A DNA stretch of 64,000 nucleotides. Source: SVTX01 sp045659745 (lineage in GTDB: Bacteria > Bacillota > Clostridia > Oscillospirales > CAG-272). The DNA lies in NCBI GenBank assembly GCA_045659745.1, contig JAZRCL010000073.1, forward strand, positions 10,374-74,373. Reading direction: 5' to 3'. How positions within the stretch are numbered: position 1 is the first letter of the stretch; every line of letters begins with the position of its first letter. The translations under genes were made by a program, and so were the position numbers. The notes beneath the pieces were generated by a model, which worked only from the letters and a program-made list of their open reading frames with translations, had not been told where the DNA came from and did not search any database. Below are positions 24,801-32,962 of this stretch, one piece after another.

Positions 24801-25484
24801 GGTGTTGGTCTGTATGCACATCAGCACCTGCTGAACGTAGGAGTTACGTTTACGCAGATAGTGACAGTCGTTGGTCGCTACAAGCGGAATATTACACTCC
24901 GCAGCTATTCTGACTAGCGACGGAATCAGCGCTTTGGTCTCCTCCGTGCCGTGATCCTGGAGCTCAATGTAGAAATTCCCCTCTCCAAACGTATCTTTGT
25001 ACTTGAGAGCGGTCTCTTTTGCTGCGTCGTAGTCCCCGCGCGAGAGCTGCTTTGGTATCTTGCCAGACAGACACGCGGAGAGCGCGATAAGTCCGTCGCA
25101 ATGGTCAAAAAGCAGGGATTCGTCTATTCTCGGTCTTACGTAAAATCCCTCAGTAAAGCCCTTTGATACGAGATATATAAGGTTCTTGTATCCCGTCATA
25201 TTCTTACAGAGCAAAACGAGGTGATAGTACGCGGTGTCAGAGACGGCGCGCTTTTCAAAGCGCGATGCAGGTGCAACGTAGACCTCGCAGCCAATAATTG
25301 GCTTTATTCCCTGCGCGCGACATTCCTTGTAGAAGGACAAAACGCCGTACATATTTCCGTGGTCGGTTATAGCCACGGCGTCCTGACCACATTCCTTTAC
25401 TCTTTCGGGTATATCTTTGATACGGCATGCGCCGTCAAGGAGACTGTATTCACTATGAAGATGCAAATGTACGAAATTTCCCAT
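21870..25484 (-). CDS. dnaE: DNA polymerase III subunit alpha, DnaE type
   Basis: 1204 residues. The N-terminal PHP domain is FVHLHLHSEYSLLDGACRI, ITDHGNMYGVL and GCEVYVA. The polymerase core has SVGPGRGSGAGSLVAYLLGI and the catalytic PDIDIDFCYERRD; the third catalytic Asp is expected in VTQFDMDTIAALGL. Helix-hairpin-helix DNA-binding motifs follow (NRKQIEAIIKAGGFDGMG region), and an OB domain (AGIITGVTFKTTR…FFKLEDKLGEIECIAF). A Pro/Ala/Thr-rich linker (about 1085-1125) leads to a final small domain. It is a replicative or lagging-strand polymerase; in Firmicutes it normally works with PolC. It closes the operon yjjG-murB-whiA-dnaE. Confidence 0.95.
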   Translation of the reverse strand: MGNFVHLHLHSEYSLLDGACRIKDIPERVKECGQDAVAITDHGNMYGVLSFYKECRAQGIKPIIGCEVYVAPASRFEKRAVSDTAYYHLVLLCKNMTGYKNLIYLVSKGFTEGFYVRPRIDESLLFDHCDGLIALSACLSGKIPKQLSRGDYDAAKETALKYKDTFGEGNFYIELQDHGTEETKALIPSLVRIAAECNIPLVATNDCHYLRKRNSYVQQVLMCIQTNTTLTDPHKPEFDSDDYYIKTTEEMREIYAEYPSAIENTVKIAEKCNLEFDFEQVLLPKFPCPMGKSAEEYLCELTHRGLESRIERGHIVFGDNPHNNRQAYEDRIKYELSVISSMGYADYFLIVQDYVNFAKRSGISVGPGRGSGAGSLVAYLLGITEVDSIKFDLLFERFLNPERVSMPDIDIDFCYERRDEIIRYVEDKYGKDHVSQIITFGTLAAKAAIRDCGRAMGMSYSDVDAVAKAVPHELGITLKQAIKAPALAEMYKDSEQVRELIDTAMALEGMPRNISVHAAGIVITDEPVCDYVPLATSNSATVTQFDMDTIAALGLLKFDFLALRYLTIISDAEKQIKEQNPNFDIEKIPLDDKDAYELISKGNTLGVFQLESDGMRQMLQNLRPECIDDIIAAIALYRPGPMDSIPRFIECKHDPSKIKYDIPELEPILRSTYGCTVYQEQVMSIFRNIAGYTFGHADIVRRAMSKKKASVLNAEREQFIEGAKANGIDSKKAEKLFEDMSSFANYAFNKSHAAAYALISYRTAYLKAHYTGEYMAALLTSVLDNRTKAAEYIAECSKFGISVLPPNINTSRVDFGTDTDGNIRFGMAALKNVGRQFISAIIRERTREPFSSFENFVERMSETTDINKRQIEAIIKAGGFDGMGAYRSQILSSYESIIDNIQQKKRNNIMGQMDMFSMMGGNDTPSFEYPSIPEFTMREKLMLEKDASGMYFSGHMLDNFEGHVKSLSVSQITDIISEDSTLRDGAKIKLAGIITGVTFKTTRREERMAFFKLEDKLGEIECIAFPKVYNNYSHEILLDNGVYIEGTLSYKDEDAKILVNLVSPLMENSVYEKQEQIKETKAQVDDNPSQPAADPRLSVYLSAYTSAQPTKPAEPAQTTPKTAPVPQKQAIAPTKIYLRVPDMECEKFKYAKNLVDIFNEGSLSVIFYDSSTKKYSEYSQKMYCSDYVISELKKLLGEENCILK

Positions 25485-25501
25485 ATTGCCATGCCTTTCT
25501 T

Positions 25502-26395
25502 TTAGATTTCTTCCGATAATTTCATTATTTTTTCAAGTCGATGATTGAGTCCCGACTTTGTAATTGGTGGGTTGTGGAGGGATGCGAGAGCCTTCAGTGA
25601 AAGCTCGGGGTTTTCAAGACGCAGTCTTGCGGTCTGCTGAAGCTCGTCGGACAACATATAAAAGCGATCTTTCTCTATCAATCTATTGATGGCCTGAATC
25701 TGTGGTGTTCCCGCGTCAACAGCTCTTTGGATATTACTCGCAACGAAATTAGTTGCGCGGTTCTCATCTGCGCGAAGCTGATTTTCAAACTGTTGGTTTA
25801 CAAAATCAAAAACTATGGTGCTGAGGTGACAAAGAGTTAAAAATCCGCCTACTCCCTCACCGTTTCTGAAAAACAAACTGTATCCGTTTTTTCTTTTGGT
25901 CATACCCGGAGTAAGATCTGTTTGTGTGGTGAAAATCTCGTTTATTTTCTCTGCTCTTTGAATGTTTGGCAGAGATAATTCGAGAGTGTATGATTTTTCG
26001 GGGTCACTCACGCTTCCAAGCGCGCAGAACAGGCCGCAGAAAAAGTACGACAAACAACTGTTGCACGCGAAAAGACGGTCAAAATCCTCGGAGGTATCAA
26101 TGCAGTTGTCCAGATCGGATAACAGCTTTACTGCCGTGGGAAGACTGAAGTTCATGGTTATAGTGTGCATGAATCCGCGATTTGTTTCGCTGATGTCCAT
26201 TTCCTTTATCTTGAACACCGTGCTTGCAATATACGTTAAAAGATCTGCAACCTCAGGCTCGCTGACCTTTAGGGTTATATTGCCGTTGGATATGTCAGCG
26301 CCCATCAAAGCGCCGTGAAAAAACGCCTTTTTGCAGCATTTGTTTTTGAAATTAAGACTTACTATATCCGTCTTTACTCGTGTTGAAAATGACAT
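25502..26395 (-). CDS. whiA: Sporulation/cell-division DNA-binding protein WhiA
   Basis: 297 residues. The LAGLIDADG-derived N-terminal domain (SFSTRVKTDIVSLNFKNKCC, then FFHGALMGADIS and CALGSVSDPEKSYTLEL) is followed by the C-terminal helix-turn-helix (SLKALASLHNPPITKSGLNH). WhiA is a conserved DNA-binding protein that affects cell division and chromosome segregation in Firmicutes, and sporulation in Streptomyces. In most Firmicutes it lies in yvcJ-yvcK-whiA; here it lies instead between murB and dnaE, a common clostridial arrangement. The start has CGGAG upstream. Confidence 0.93.
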   Translation of the reverse strand: MSFSTRVKTDIVSLNFKNKCCKKAFFHGALMGADISNGNITLKVSEPEVADLLTYIASTVFKIKEMDISETNRGFMHTITMNFSLPTAVKLLSDLDNCIDTSEDFDRLFACNSCLSYFFCGLFCALGSVSDPEKSYTLELSLPNIQRAEKINEIFTTQTDLTPGMTKRKNGYSLFFRNGEGVGGFLTLCHLSTIVFDFVNQQFENQLRADENRATNFVASNIQRAVDAGTPQIQAINRLIEKDRFYMLSDELQQTARLRLENPELSLKALASLHNPPITKSGLNHRLEKIMKLSEEI

Positions 26396-26412
26396 TTATT
26401 TCTCCGTTTGGT

Positions 26413-27321
26413 TTATTTTTCAGGGATGTAGATTATCTCAAGCTCAAGCGTGACGCCGAATTTTTCCCTGACTCTTTCTTTCACAATTTCTACAAGAGCA
26501 AGAATATCCGCGCTTGTAGCATGACCCTTGTTTATGAAAAATCCTGCGTGCTTTGTTGATACCTCTGCGTCGCCGACAGATATTCCTTTAAGTCCGCAAT
26601 CGTCAATAAGCTTTGCCGCGATAAATCCGTCGGGACGCTTGAAGGTACTGCCTGCGTTGGGGTATTCGAGTGGTTGTTTTTCCCTGCGGCTTTCCATATT
26701 CTTTAATGCTTTATCCAATGCCTCACAGTTTATGTCGTGGTGGAGCTTTATAAGTGTGGACAAAACAAAACAGTTTTTGTTGTCACCAAAAAAGCTGTGT
26801 CTGTATGAGAATTTGTGATTCTCTGCGGAAAGCGTGAAAAGCTCTCTTGTTTCAGAATTGTAGCAGATACTTTCAAGTACTATCTGCGACATCTCGCCGC
26901 CGTACGCGCCTGCGTTCATATATACTGCGCCGCCCACGCTTCCTGGGATTCCGTATGCAAATTCAAGTCCCGAAAGACCGCGTTTTTTAAGAGTTTCGCC
27001 CGCAAGCTCGGTGAGTTTTTTTCCGCATCCGACGAGAGCAAGCTCGCTGTCTGTTGTTTGTGTGTATTGCACTTCATTCATTCTTTGAGTGAATATAAGC
27101 GCTCCTCTGTAGCCTTTGTCGTCAAAGAGAATATTGCTACCGTTGCCGATAACGTCAAAGCGCACTCCGGCGTCGGTCAAGGAATTGATAGCGCATATAA
27201 ATTCCTCTGTGTTTTTGGGGAAAATAGCGATGTCGCACTCTCCGCCTATTTTGAAGGAGCTATAGTTGGAAAGCTGCAGATTTTCCTTTGTTTCTATGCC
27301 TTTTGGAAGGTTTAATATCAT
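26413..27321 (-). CDS. murB: UDP-N-acetylmuramate dehydrogenase
   Basis: 302 residues, type II MurB lacking the extra insert of the E. coli form. FAD-binding blocks are SSFKIGGECDIAIFP, DVIGNGSNILFDDKG, GLEFAYGIPGSVGGAVYMNAGAYGGE (the GIPG loop), and FSYRHSFF; the catalytic Ser lies in NAGSTFKRP, and GLKGISVGDAEVSTKHAGF ends the domain. It reduces UDP-GlcNAc-enolpyruvate to UDP-MurNAc with NADPH. The ATG overlaps the yjjG stop by four bases (ATGA), so translation is coupled. Confidence 0.95.
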   Translation of the reverse strand: MILNLPKGIETKENLQLSNYSSFKIGGECDIAIFPKNTEEFICAINSLTDAGVRFDVIGNGSNILFDDKGYRGALIFTQRMNEVQYTQTTDSELALVGCGKKLTELAGETLKKRGLSGLEFAYGIPGSVGGAVYMNAGAYGGEMSQIVLESICYNSETRELFTLSAENHKFSYRHSFFGDNKNCFVLSTLIKLHHDINCEALDKALKNMESRREKQPLEYPNAGSTFKRPDGFIAAKLIDDCGLKGISVGDAEVSTKHAGFFINKGHATSADILALVEIVKERVREKFGVTLELEIIYIPEK

Positions 27322-28004
27322 AAAACGATATCCTCGATTTCAGAAAGCTTATTGACAATATACGTTATATTCATGCCCTCAGGAGCGGACTTGCCTTGCG
27401 GATTGTACCAGCAGGTGTCGAGTCCCGCGTTGATACCGCCCTGGATATCGGACGTCAACGAGTCGCCTATTACGAGAGTTGTTTGGGGGTCAAAATTCGG
27501 GATTCTTGATTTAACAATGTTAAAATATTCTATGCTTGGCTTCTCAAATCCTATCTCCTCGGACACAAATCTGTCGATAAAGAGATTTGATAATGCCAGC
27601 TTACCCATTCTGCCGTTTTGTACCTTTTTGTTTCCGTTTGTGATGATATAAAGACGGCAATGCTTAGAAAGTGTCTGACAAAGCTGCTCCGCCCCGTCGA
27701 GAACGTAAGCCTTCTCGGAGAGTCTGTCCAGATACAGCTCACTTATTTTCTCGGCGTCAATATCATATCCGTAATGCTCTGCAAATGCTCTCCAACGCTC
27801 AGAATAAAGCTTTTTTTTCTCAATCTCGCCGCGCTCGAGCATTTTCCAATACATGGTGTTTATCTCGGAATATTTTGCGATTGTTTGGTCATTTACGGGC
27901 ACAGAAAAAGCTTCAAGACAGTCTGTGACTGCCTCGTGCTCCGAGCGATGAAAATCAAGCAAAGTTTGGTCTGCATCAAAAAGTAAGGTTGTGTATTTTG
28001 GCAT
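27318..28004 (-). CDS. yjjG: HAD phosphatase, YjjG-type pyrimidine nucleotidase
   Basis: 228 residues. HAD motif 1 is LLFDADQTLLDF (the nucleophile Asp, with Gln where many HADs have Gly), motif 2 YIITNGNKK (TNG), motif 3 Lys in GFEKPSIEYF, and motif 4 LVIGDSLTSDIQGG. The helical cap is RSEHEAVTDCLEAF to about residue 95. YjjG removes phosphate from noncanonical pyrimidine nucleotides, limiting their entry into DNA. It is first in an operon with murB, whiA and dnaE. SD GGGAG. Confidence 0.88.
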   Translation of the reverse strand: MPKYTTLLFDADQTLLDFHRSEHEAVTDCLEAFSVPVNDQTIAKYSEINTMYWKMLERGEIEKKKLYSERWRAFAEHYGYDIDAEKISELYLDRLSEKAYVLDGAEQLCQTLSKHCRLYIITNGNKKVQNGRMGKLALSNLFIDRFVSEEIGFEKPSIEYFNIVKSRIPNFDPQTTLVIGDSLTSDIQGGINAGLDTCWYNPQGKSAPEGMNITYIVNKLSEIEDIVL

Positions 28005-28048
28005 ATCTTTTCTCCCGAATGAATAAATAAATATACTTATACATCTTA

Positions 28049-28077
28049 ATTATACAATAGTCGCCTCAAAAATGCAA
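28049..28077 (-). promoter_or_regulatory. Candidate promoter for yjjG-murB-whiA-dnaE
   Basis: On the minus strand TTGCAT (28077-28072), 17-base spacer, TATAAT (28054-28049), 45 bases before the yjjG start. Confidence 0.65.
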
Positions 28078-28130
28078 CTATAATTTTATATTTTGTTTAA
28101 TATAAATAATAAAAAGATTTGTTTTCCCTC

Positions 28131-28159
28131 TTGAAAAAATTTTGCAGATGAGTTATAAT
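28131..28159 (+). promoter_or_regulatory. Promoter for coaE
   Basis: TTGAAA (28131-28136), 17-base spacer, TATAAT (28154-28159), 36 bases before the ATG at 28195. Confidence 0.8.
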
Positions 28160-28194
28160 GTAATTTGGAGTATTCTTTGCAAGGAGGTGTTGAT

Positions 28195-28806
28195 ATGTTG
28201 GTTGTTGGTCTTACGGGTCCAAGTGGCTCTGGCAAAAGCAAAATTGCAGAAATTTTGTCCGAATACGGTGTTCAGCATATCAATGCAGACTCTGTATATC
28301 ACAATATATTGATCCCCCCTTCCCCTTGTCTTGACGAGCTTGTCGAGAATTTCGGGTACAAAATACTTAACGCGGGCGGTCAGCTTGACAGACGAATGCT
28401 TGGAGCTATCGTGTTTGGCGAGGAAAACAAGCAAAAGCTTGAAAAGCTCAACAGTATCACGCACAAGTATGTATGCGCAAGAATAAGACAGATAATCCGC
28501 TATTTTCAAAGCACGAGCTGCAAAGCCTGTGTTATTGACGCTCCCCTGCTCCTGGAATCGGGACTTAATGGTGACTGCGATTTTGTTATATCCGTACTTG
28601 CAGACACAGAGATTCGCGCGCAAAGAATAGCAAAAAGAGATAAAATATCACTTGAGGACGCAAATTTGAGAATCAACTCGCAAAAGCCGGACGGATTTTA
28701 TATTGATGGGTCGGATATCGTCGTGTATAACAACGGCGAAGAGGAGCAGTTGCGAACTTCTCTGCTTGACAGTCTCAGGGATAGAAATATTGGAGGTGTA
28801 CAGTGA
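28195..28806 (+). CDS. coaE: Dephospho-CoA kinase
   Basis: 203 residues. Walker A is GLTGPSGSGKSKIAEIL; the CoA-side segment is HINADSVYHNIL, with VVIDAPLLLES (here CVIDAPLLLESG) and ISVLADTEIRAQRIAKRD as the lid-side Arg-rich helix. It makes CoA from dephospho-CoA with ATP, the last step of the pathway that coaW begins elsewhere in this window. The ATG at 28195 is chosen for AAGGAGGTG (28181-28189); 30 bases of open frame upstream encode nothing family-like. It overlaps the next gene by four bases. Confidence 0.9.
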   Translation: MLVVGLTGPSGSGKSKIAEILSEYGVQHINADSVYHNILIPPSPCLDELVENFGYKILNAGGQLDRRMLGAIVFGEENKQKLEKLNSITHKYVCARIRQIIRYFQSTSCKACVIDAPLLLESGLNGDCDFVISVLADTEIRAQRIAKRDKISLEDANLRINSQKPDGFYIDGSDIVVYNNGEEEQLRTSLLDSLRDRNIGGVQ

Positions 28807-29402
28807 GATATTCTGACAGATCCAATATGGGCAAAAGATACGCCGTGGCTATTGTAGCCGTTTTGATATTTGCGATTCTATTTGGTTTTTTAGTTGATTT
28901 TGTGATTACAAAAATTGAGTATGCAACATATAAAAAGCCTGAGGAATACGCGGAATTTGTAGAGAAATATTCCGAAAAATACGACGTCCCCGAGCATATT
29001 ATCTGGTCAGTAATGAAGGCGGAGAGCGGATTTGACTATACTGCGAAGTCATCTGTGGGAGCTATCGGACTTATGCAGATGATGCCCGAAACCTTTGAAG
29101 ACCTTACGGACAATCACCTAAAGGAATATTTTGATTCGGGTATGCTTTTTGACGCGGAGACCAGCATACGATACGGAACTTATTATCTTTCCTATCTTTA
29201 CCGCTACTACGGCGATTGGTCAGTTGTGTTTGCTGCGTATAACGCAGGGCTTGGAAACGTGAACGAGTGGCTTGAAGATGGTGAATATTCATCCGACGGA
29301 AAAACTCTTGACAAAATTCCCTTCAAGGAGACCCGAGGGTACGTATCAAAGGTTGAAAGATACACAAAAAAATATGACAAGCTTTATGATCAAACGAAAT
29401 AA
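28803..29402 (+). CDS. Membrane-anchored lytic transglycosylase (SLT domain)
   Basis: 199 residues. A single membrane helix (about 12-35) is followed by the goose-type lysozyme/SLT domain: IIWSVMKAESGFDYTAKS with the catalytic Glu in the AES motif, VGAIGLMQMMPETF, and VVFAAYNAGLGNVNEWL. It cleaves glycan strands outside the membrane, leaving 1,6-anhydro ends. The GTG at 28803 overlaps the coaE stop and has GGAGGTG nine bases upstream, so translation is coupled. The coaE-SLT pair is common in Clostridia. The tail, KIPFKETRGYVSKVERYTKKY, is typical of YjbJ-like transglycosylases. Confidence 0.92.
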   Translation: MRYSDRSNMGKRYAVAIVAVLIFAILFGFLVDFVITKIEYATYKKPEEYAEFVEKYSEKYDVPEHIIWSVMKAESGFDYTAKSSVGAIGLMQMMPETFEDLTDNHLKEYFDSGMLFDAETSIRYGTYYLSYLYRYYGDWSVVFAAYNAGLGNVNEWLEDGEYSSDGKTLDKIPFKETRGYVSKVERYTKKYDKLYDQTK

Positions 29403-29422
29403 ATTTTAAGGAGATATAAAAA

Positions 29423-30793
29423 ATGAGTGAGCTTACTTACACAAAAAAGAATTTTTACAAGGACTGCACCGAGGAGCAGGTTAAAGAGGCATATGACTAC
29501 TGTGTAGGCTATGCAGAATATCTTGACAAGAGCAAGACCGAGCGTGAGGCTGTAAAGTACTCTATTCAGCTTGCAGAAAATAACGGATACAAGCCCTATT
29601 TCTTTGGTATGGAAATAAAGGCGGGAGACAAGTACTATTACAACAACCGCAACAGAAGTCTTTTCCTCTTCAGAGTAGGTAGCGAGGATATCAACAACGG
29701 TATGAGAATAGTTGCCTCTCACATAGATAGCCCCAGACTTGATTTCAAGCAGATGCCTATATACGAGGACGGCGGATTCTGTTTTGCAAAGACACGCTAT
29801 TACGGCGGTGTCCGCAAGTATCAGTGGGTAGCTCTGCCCTTGGCTCTTCACGGTGTTATTATCAAGAAGAGCGGCGAAACTGTTGAGGTCAACATCGGAG
29901 ACGAGGAGACCGATCCTATCTTCTACATCAACGACCTTCTTCCCCACTTGGCTCAGGAACAGAGCAAAAAGCCTCTCTCGTCCGCAATTCCCGCAGAGAG
30001 CCTTAACATTCTTCTCGGCTCTCGCCCCGTATCCGACGGCGATGACGGCAAGTCCATCAAGATGAATGTGCTATCTCTCATAAATGAAAAATACGGCGTT
30101 GACGAGGAAGACTTCCTCTCCGCAGATATATTCGTAGTTCCCGCGGGCAAGGCTCGTGACGTAGGATTTGACCGTTCGCTTATTAGCGCTTACGGTCACG
30201 ACGACAAGGTCTGTGCTTATCCTTCCCTGACCGCTCTCTTTGAGTCGGACGACAGTGAGCATACCGTCATGGTTGTGCTTGCCGACAAGGAGGAGATAGG
30301 AAGCGAGGGCAACACGGGTATGAAATCCGAGCTGTTCACTGATATTATGCAGTCCATTTGCATTGCGCTTGGCGGAAATTACTTCGCTATGAAGGCAAAC
30401 TCCAAGTGTCTCTCTGCTGACGTGACCGCCTGCTTTGACCCCAACTTCTCCGAGTGCTATGATCCCAAGAACGTCACTCGCATTAACTGCGGCGTGGCTA
30501 TGTCCAAGTACACAGGACACGGCGGTAAATCGGGCACTAACGACGCTCCCGCAGAGTACGTTGCGTGGATAAGAAAGATAATGGCTGAAAACAATGTTCT
30601 CTGGCAGACGGGCGATATGGGTAGAAACGACCTTGGCGGCGGCGGAACTGTTGCAAAATATATCGCTGAGCACAATATCGAGACAGTTGACCTGGGCGTT
30701 CCCGTAATCTCTATGCACGCGCCCTACGAGGTAGTGTCCAAGGTGGACGTATATTCCGCACACAAGGCATTCCTTGCCTTCTGCAAAGCTTGA
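29423..30793 (+). CDS. M18 family zinc aminopeptidase
   Basis: 456 residues. M18 blocks present: VASHIDSPRLDFK (zinc His and Asp), LPLALHGVII, SAYGHDDKVCAYPSL (second metal Asp), VVLADKEEIGSEGNTG (catalytic Glu pair), SADVTACFDPNF, KYTGHGGKSGTND and VISMHAPYEV (zinc His). It trims N-terminal acidic or hydrophobic residues from peptides in the cytoplasm; family members form dodecamers. AAGGAG lies ten bases upstream of the ATG. It follows the transglycosylase by 20 bases and precedes prfA by one base. Confidence 0.92.
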   Translation: MSELTYTKKNFYKDCTEEQVKEAYDYCVGYAEYLDKSKTEREAVKYSIQLAENNGYKPYFFGMEIKAGDKYYYNNRNRSLFLFRVGSEDINNGMRIVASHIDSPRLDFKQMPIYEDGGFCFAKTRYYGGVRKYQWVALPLALHGVIIKKSGETVEVNIGDEETDPIFYINDLLPHLAQEQSKKPLSSAIPAESLNILLGSRPVSDGDDGKSIKMNVLSLINEKYGVDEEDFLSADIFVVPAGKARDVGFDRSLISAYGHDDKVCAYPSLTALFESDDSEHTVMVVLADKEEIGSEGNTGMKSELFTDIMQSICIALGGNYFAMKANSKCLSADVTACFDPNFSECYDPKNVTRINCGVAMSKYTGHGGKSGTNDAPAEYVAWIRKIMAENNVLWQTGDMGRNDLGGGGTVAKYIAEHNIETVDLGVPVISMHAPYEVVSKVDVYSAHKAFLAFCKA

Positions 30794-30794
30794 T

Positions 30795-31865
30795 ATGTTT
30801 GACAAGCTTCGACAGACCGAAGAAAAATACAAGGCGATAGAGTTTGAGTTGTCCAATAATAACACACTTATTACGGACGCCAAGCTCTACGCCAAAACAA
30901 TAAAGGAATACAATTCCTTAACCCCAATAGTTGAAAAATACCGCGAGTATATTTCTTGTCAGGATTCTATAACCGAGGCGGAGAGCATTCTCTCGGAATC
31001 TGATGACGCGGAGATGCGCGAGCTTGCCGCCGAGGAGATAAAGACGGAAAAGCAAAGACTTGAAAGTCTAAAGGGCGAGCTTACAGTGTTGCTTATTCCC
31101 CGCGACCCCAACGACGAAAAAAATATTATGGTCGAGATACGTGCGGGTGCGGGCGGCGAGGAGGCGGCGCTTTTTGCGGCGGTGCTTTACCGTATGTACA
31201 CTATGTACGCCGCAAGCGTTGGCTTTAAGACGTCGGTTATGAGCGCGAATATGACCGAGCTTGGCGGATACAAGGAGATTGTGTTTAGTGTTGAGGGTGA
31301 TGGCGCGTATTCCAAATTCAAATTTGAGTCAGGGGTTCACAGAGTTCAGCGAGTTCCCGAGACTGAGTCTCAGGGACGCATACAGACCTCCACGGCAACC
31401 GTTGCGGTGCTTCCCGAGGTCGAGGACGTTGAGATCGAGATAAAGGAATCCGACTTGATATACGAGTCCTGTAAATCCAGCGGTGCGGGCGGTCAGCATA
31501 TAAATAAGACCGAATCCGCCGTAAGACTCACACACAAGCCCACCGGCATAGTTATTGAATGTCAGCAGGAGCGCTCGCAGTTCAAAAACAAGGACAAGGC
31601 GCTTAAGATGCTCAAGGCAAAGCTTTACGATATAAAGCAGACAGAGCAATCACAAGAGATTGCGTCAAACAGAAAAAATCAAGTCGGTACGGGTGATAGA
31701 AGTGAAAAAATAAGAACCTACAACTATCCGCAAAGCAGAGTCACGGACCACAGAATTGGGCTTACGCTCTACTCTCTTGATAGCTTTGTGAATGGAAATA
31801 TAGGCTCTATGATAGACGCGTTGATATCCGCAGACACTGCGGCAAAAATAAGCGCGCAGGAATAA
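30795..31865 (+). CDS. prfA: Peptide chain release factor 1
   Basis: 356 residues, the normal RF1 length. The first domain is coiled (MFDKLRQTEEKYKAIEFEL). The GGQ loop is SSGAGGQHINKTESAVRLTH and the stop-codon recognition region lies around HRVQRVPETESQGRIQTSTA. The end, RVTDHRIGLTLYSLDSFVNG, is typical. It releases peptides at UAA and UAG; PrmC, which methylates the GGQ glutamine, is not adjacent. The ATG at 30795 starts one base after the aminopeptidase stop and has no good SD, so re-initiation by ribosomes finishing the upstream gene is likely. Confidence 0.95.
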   Translation: MFDKLRQTEEKYKAIEFELSNNNTLITDAKLYAKTIKEYNSLTPIVEKYREYISCQDSITEAESILSESDDAEMRELAAEEIKTEKQRLESLKGELTVLLIPRDPNDEKNIMVEIRAGAGGEEAALFAAVLYRMYTMYAASVGFKTSVMSANMTELGGYKEIVFSVEGDGAYSKFKFESGVHRVQRVPETESQGRIQTSTATVAVLPEVEDVEIEIKESDLIYESCKSSGAGGQHINKTESAVRLTHKPTGIVIECQQERSQFKNKDKALKMLKAKLYDIKQTEQSQEIASNRKNQVGTGDRSEKIRTYNYPQSRVTDHRIGLTLYSLDSFVNGNIGSMIDALISADTAAKISAQE

Positions 31866-31866
31866 A

Positions 31867-32922
31867 ATGGAGGTGTCTGCTTTGAGGACAGAGCTACTTA
31901 AAATAAATAATTTGTCCGAGCAGGCAGATGACATTGCTCGCGCGGCAGATATCATAAAAAAAGGCGGACTTGTAGTTATTCCCACCGAAACTGTCTACGG
32001 ACTTGGCGGCGACGGAACAAACAGGGACTCTGCGAGAAAGATATATGAGGCAAAGGGACGTCCATCAGACAACCCATTGATAATTCATATATCCTCTCCC
32101 GAGCAAGCCGAAAAATTTGCGCATACAAATAAAACTTATTACAAGCTGGCAGAGGCGTGTATGCCGGGACCTCTTACGGTGGTACTTCCCAAAAAGGACA
32201 CAGTTCCGAGCGAGGTCACAGGCGGGCTTGATACCGTGGCGATAAGATGTCCGTCTCATCCTACAGCGAGAGCTATAATATCCGCCTCGGGAGTCCCGAT
32301 AGCCGCGCCGTCAGCCAACACGTCGGGAAAGCCCTCGCCTACCCGTGCAGAGCACGTTGCCGCTGACCTTGACGGCAAGGTAGATATGATAATTGACGGC
32401 GGCGAGTGTGAGATAGGGCTTGAATCCACTATAGTTATGGTAAACTCAGACGAGAGCTTGACTCTTCTCCGTCCGGGCGGGATAACGTATGACGCGCTTT
32501 GCTGTGTTTGCGAGACGGTTAACATATCATCCTCTATCGAGGGGGTTTTGTCCGAGAACGAGCGACCCTTGTCTCCAGGAATGAAGTACAAGCATTACGC
32601 TCCGTCGGCTCCTCTTGTGCTGCTTTGCGGAGACGAGAATAAGGTGCTTGAGTTTTTACGTAGTGAGCAGGAAAACAAAAGAAGCGTCGTGCTTTGCTAT
32701 GACGAGGAGATGCCATATCTGCAGAGCAATATGATTTTGCCCATAGGCAAAAAGCAGGATATTGCATCACACGCAAGAAATCTATTCTCTGCTCTGCGTG
32801 ACACGGATAAGCTTTCCCCCGATATAATATATGCTCATATGCCCGAGAAGGACGGTTTGGGTATGGCGCTTTATAACAGAATGATACGCGCCGCAGCGCA
32901 TACTGTAAAAGAGATAAAATAA
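31867..32922 (+). CDS. ywlC: L-threonylcarbamoyladenylate synthase, Sua5/YwlC type
   Basis: 351 residues: YrdC-like catalytic domain (GGLVVIPTETVYGLGGDGTN, KGRPSDNPLIIHI, SVPIAAPSANTSGKPSPT-like block, CEIGLESTIVMV and LLRPGGIT) and a C-terminal Sua5 domain starting after SPGMKYKHYAP. It makes threonylcarbamoyl-AMP for t6A37 of ANN-decoding tRNAs. The gene follows prfA by one base, as in many Firmicutes (prfA-prmC-ywlC). The start is uncertain: GGAGGTG (31869-31875) overlaps the ATG at 31867 and points instead to an in-frame TTG at 31882. Partners tsaE and tsaB lie near 48 kb. Confidence 0.92.
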   Translation: MEVSALRTELLKINNLSEQADDIARAADIIKKGGLVVIPTETVYGLGGDGTNRDSARKIYEAKGRPSDNPLIIHISSPEQAEKFAHTNKTYYKLAEACMPGPLTVVLPKKDTVPSEVTGGLDTVAIRCPSHPTARAIISASGVPIAAPSANTSGKPSPTRAEHVAADLDGKVDMIIDGGECEIGLESTIVMVNSDESLTLLRPGGITYDALCCVCETVNISSSIEGVLSENERPLSPGMKYKHYAPSAPLVLLCGDENKVLEFLRSEQENKRSVVLCYDEEMPYLQSNMILPIGKKQDIASHARNLFSALRDTDKLSPDIIYAHMPEKDGLGMALYNRMIRAAAHTVKEIK

Positions 32923-32962
32923 CAGTTTGATAAATAAAGAAAAGGTAAGGTCATACTAAAAT

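Noticed and set aside
30071..30883. 270-codon minus-strand open frame opposite the aminopeptidase gene
   Set aside because: Antisense shadow; no promoter, ribosome binding site or domain.
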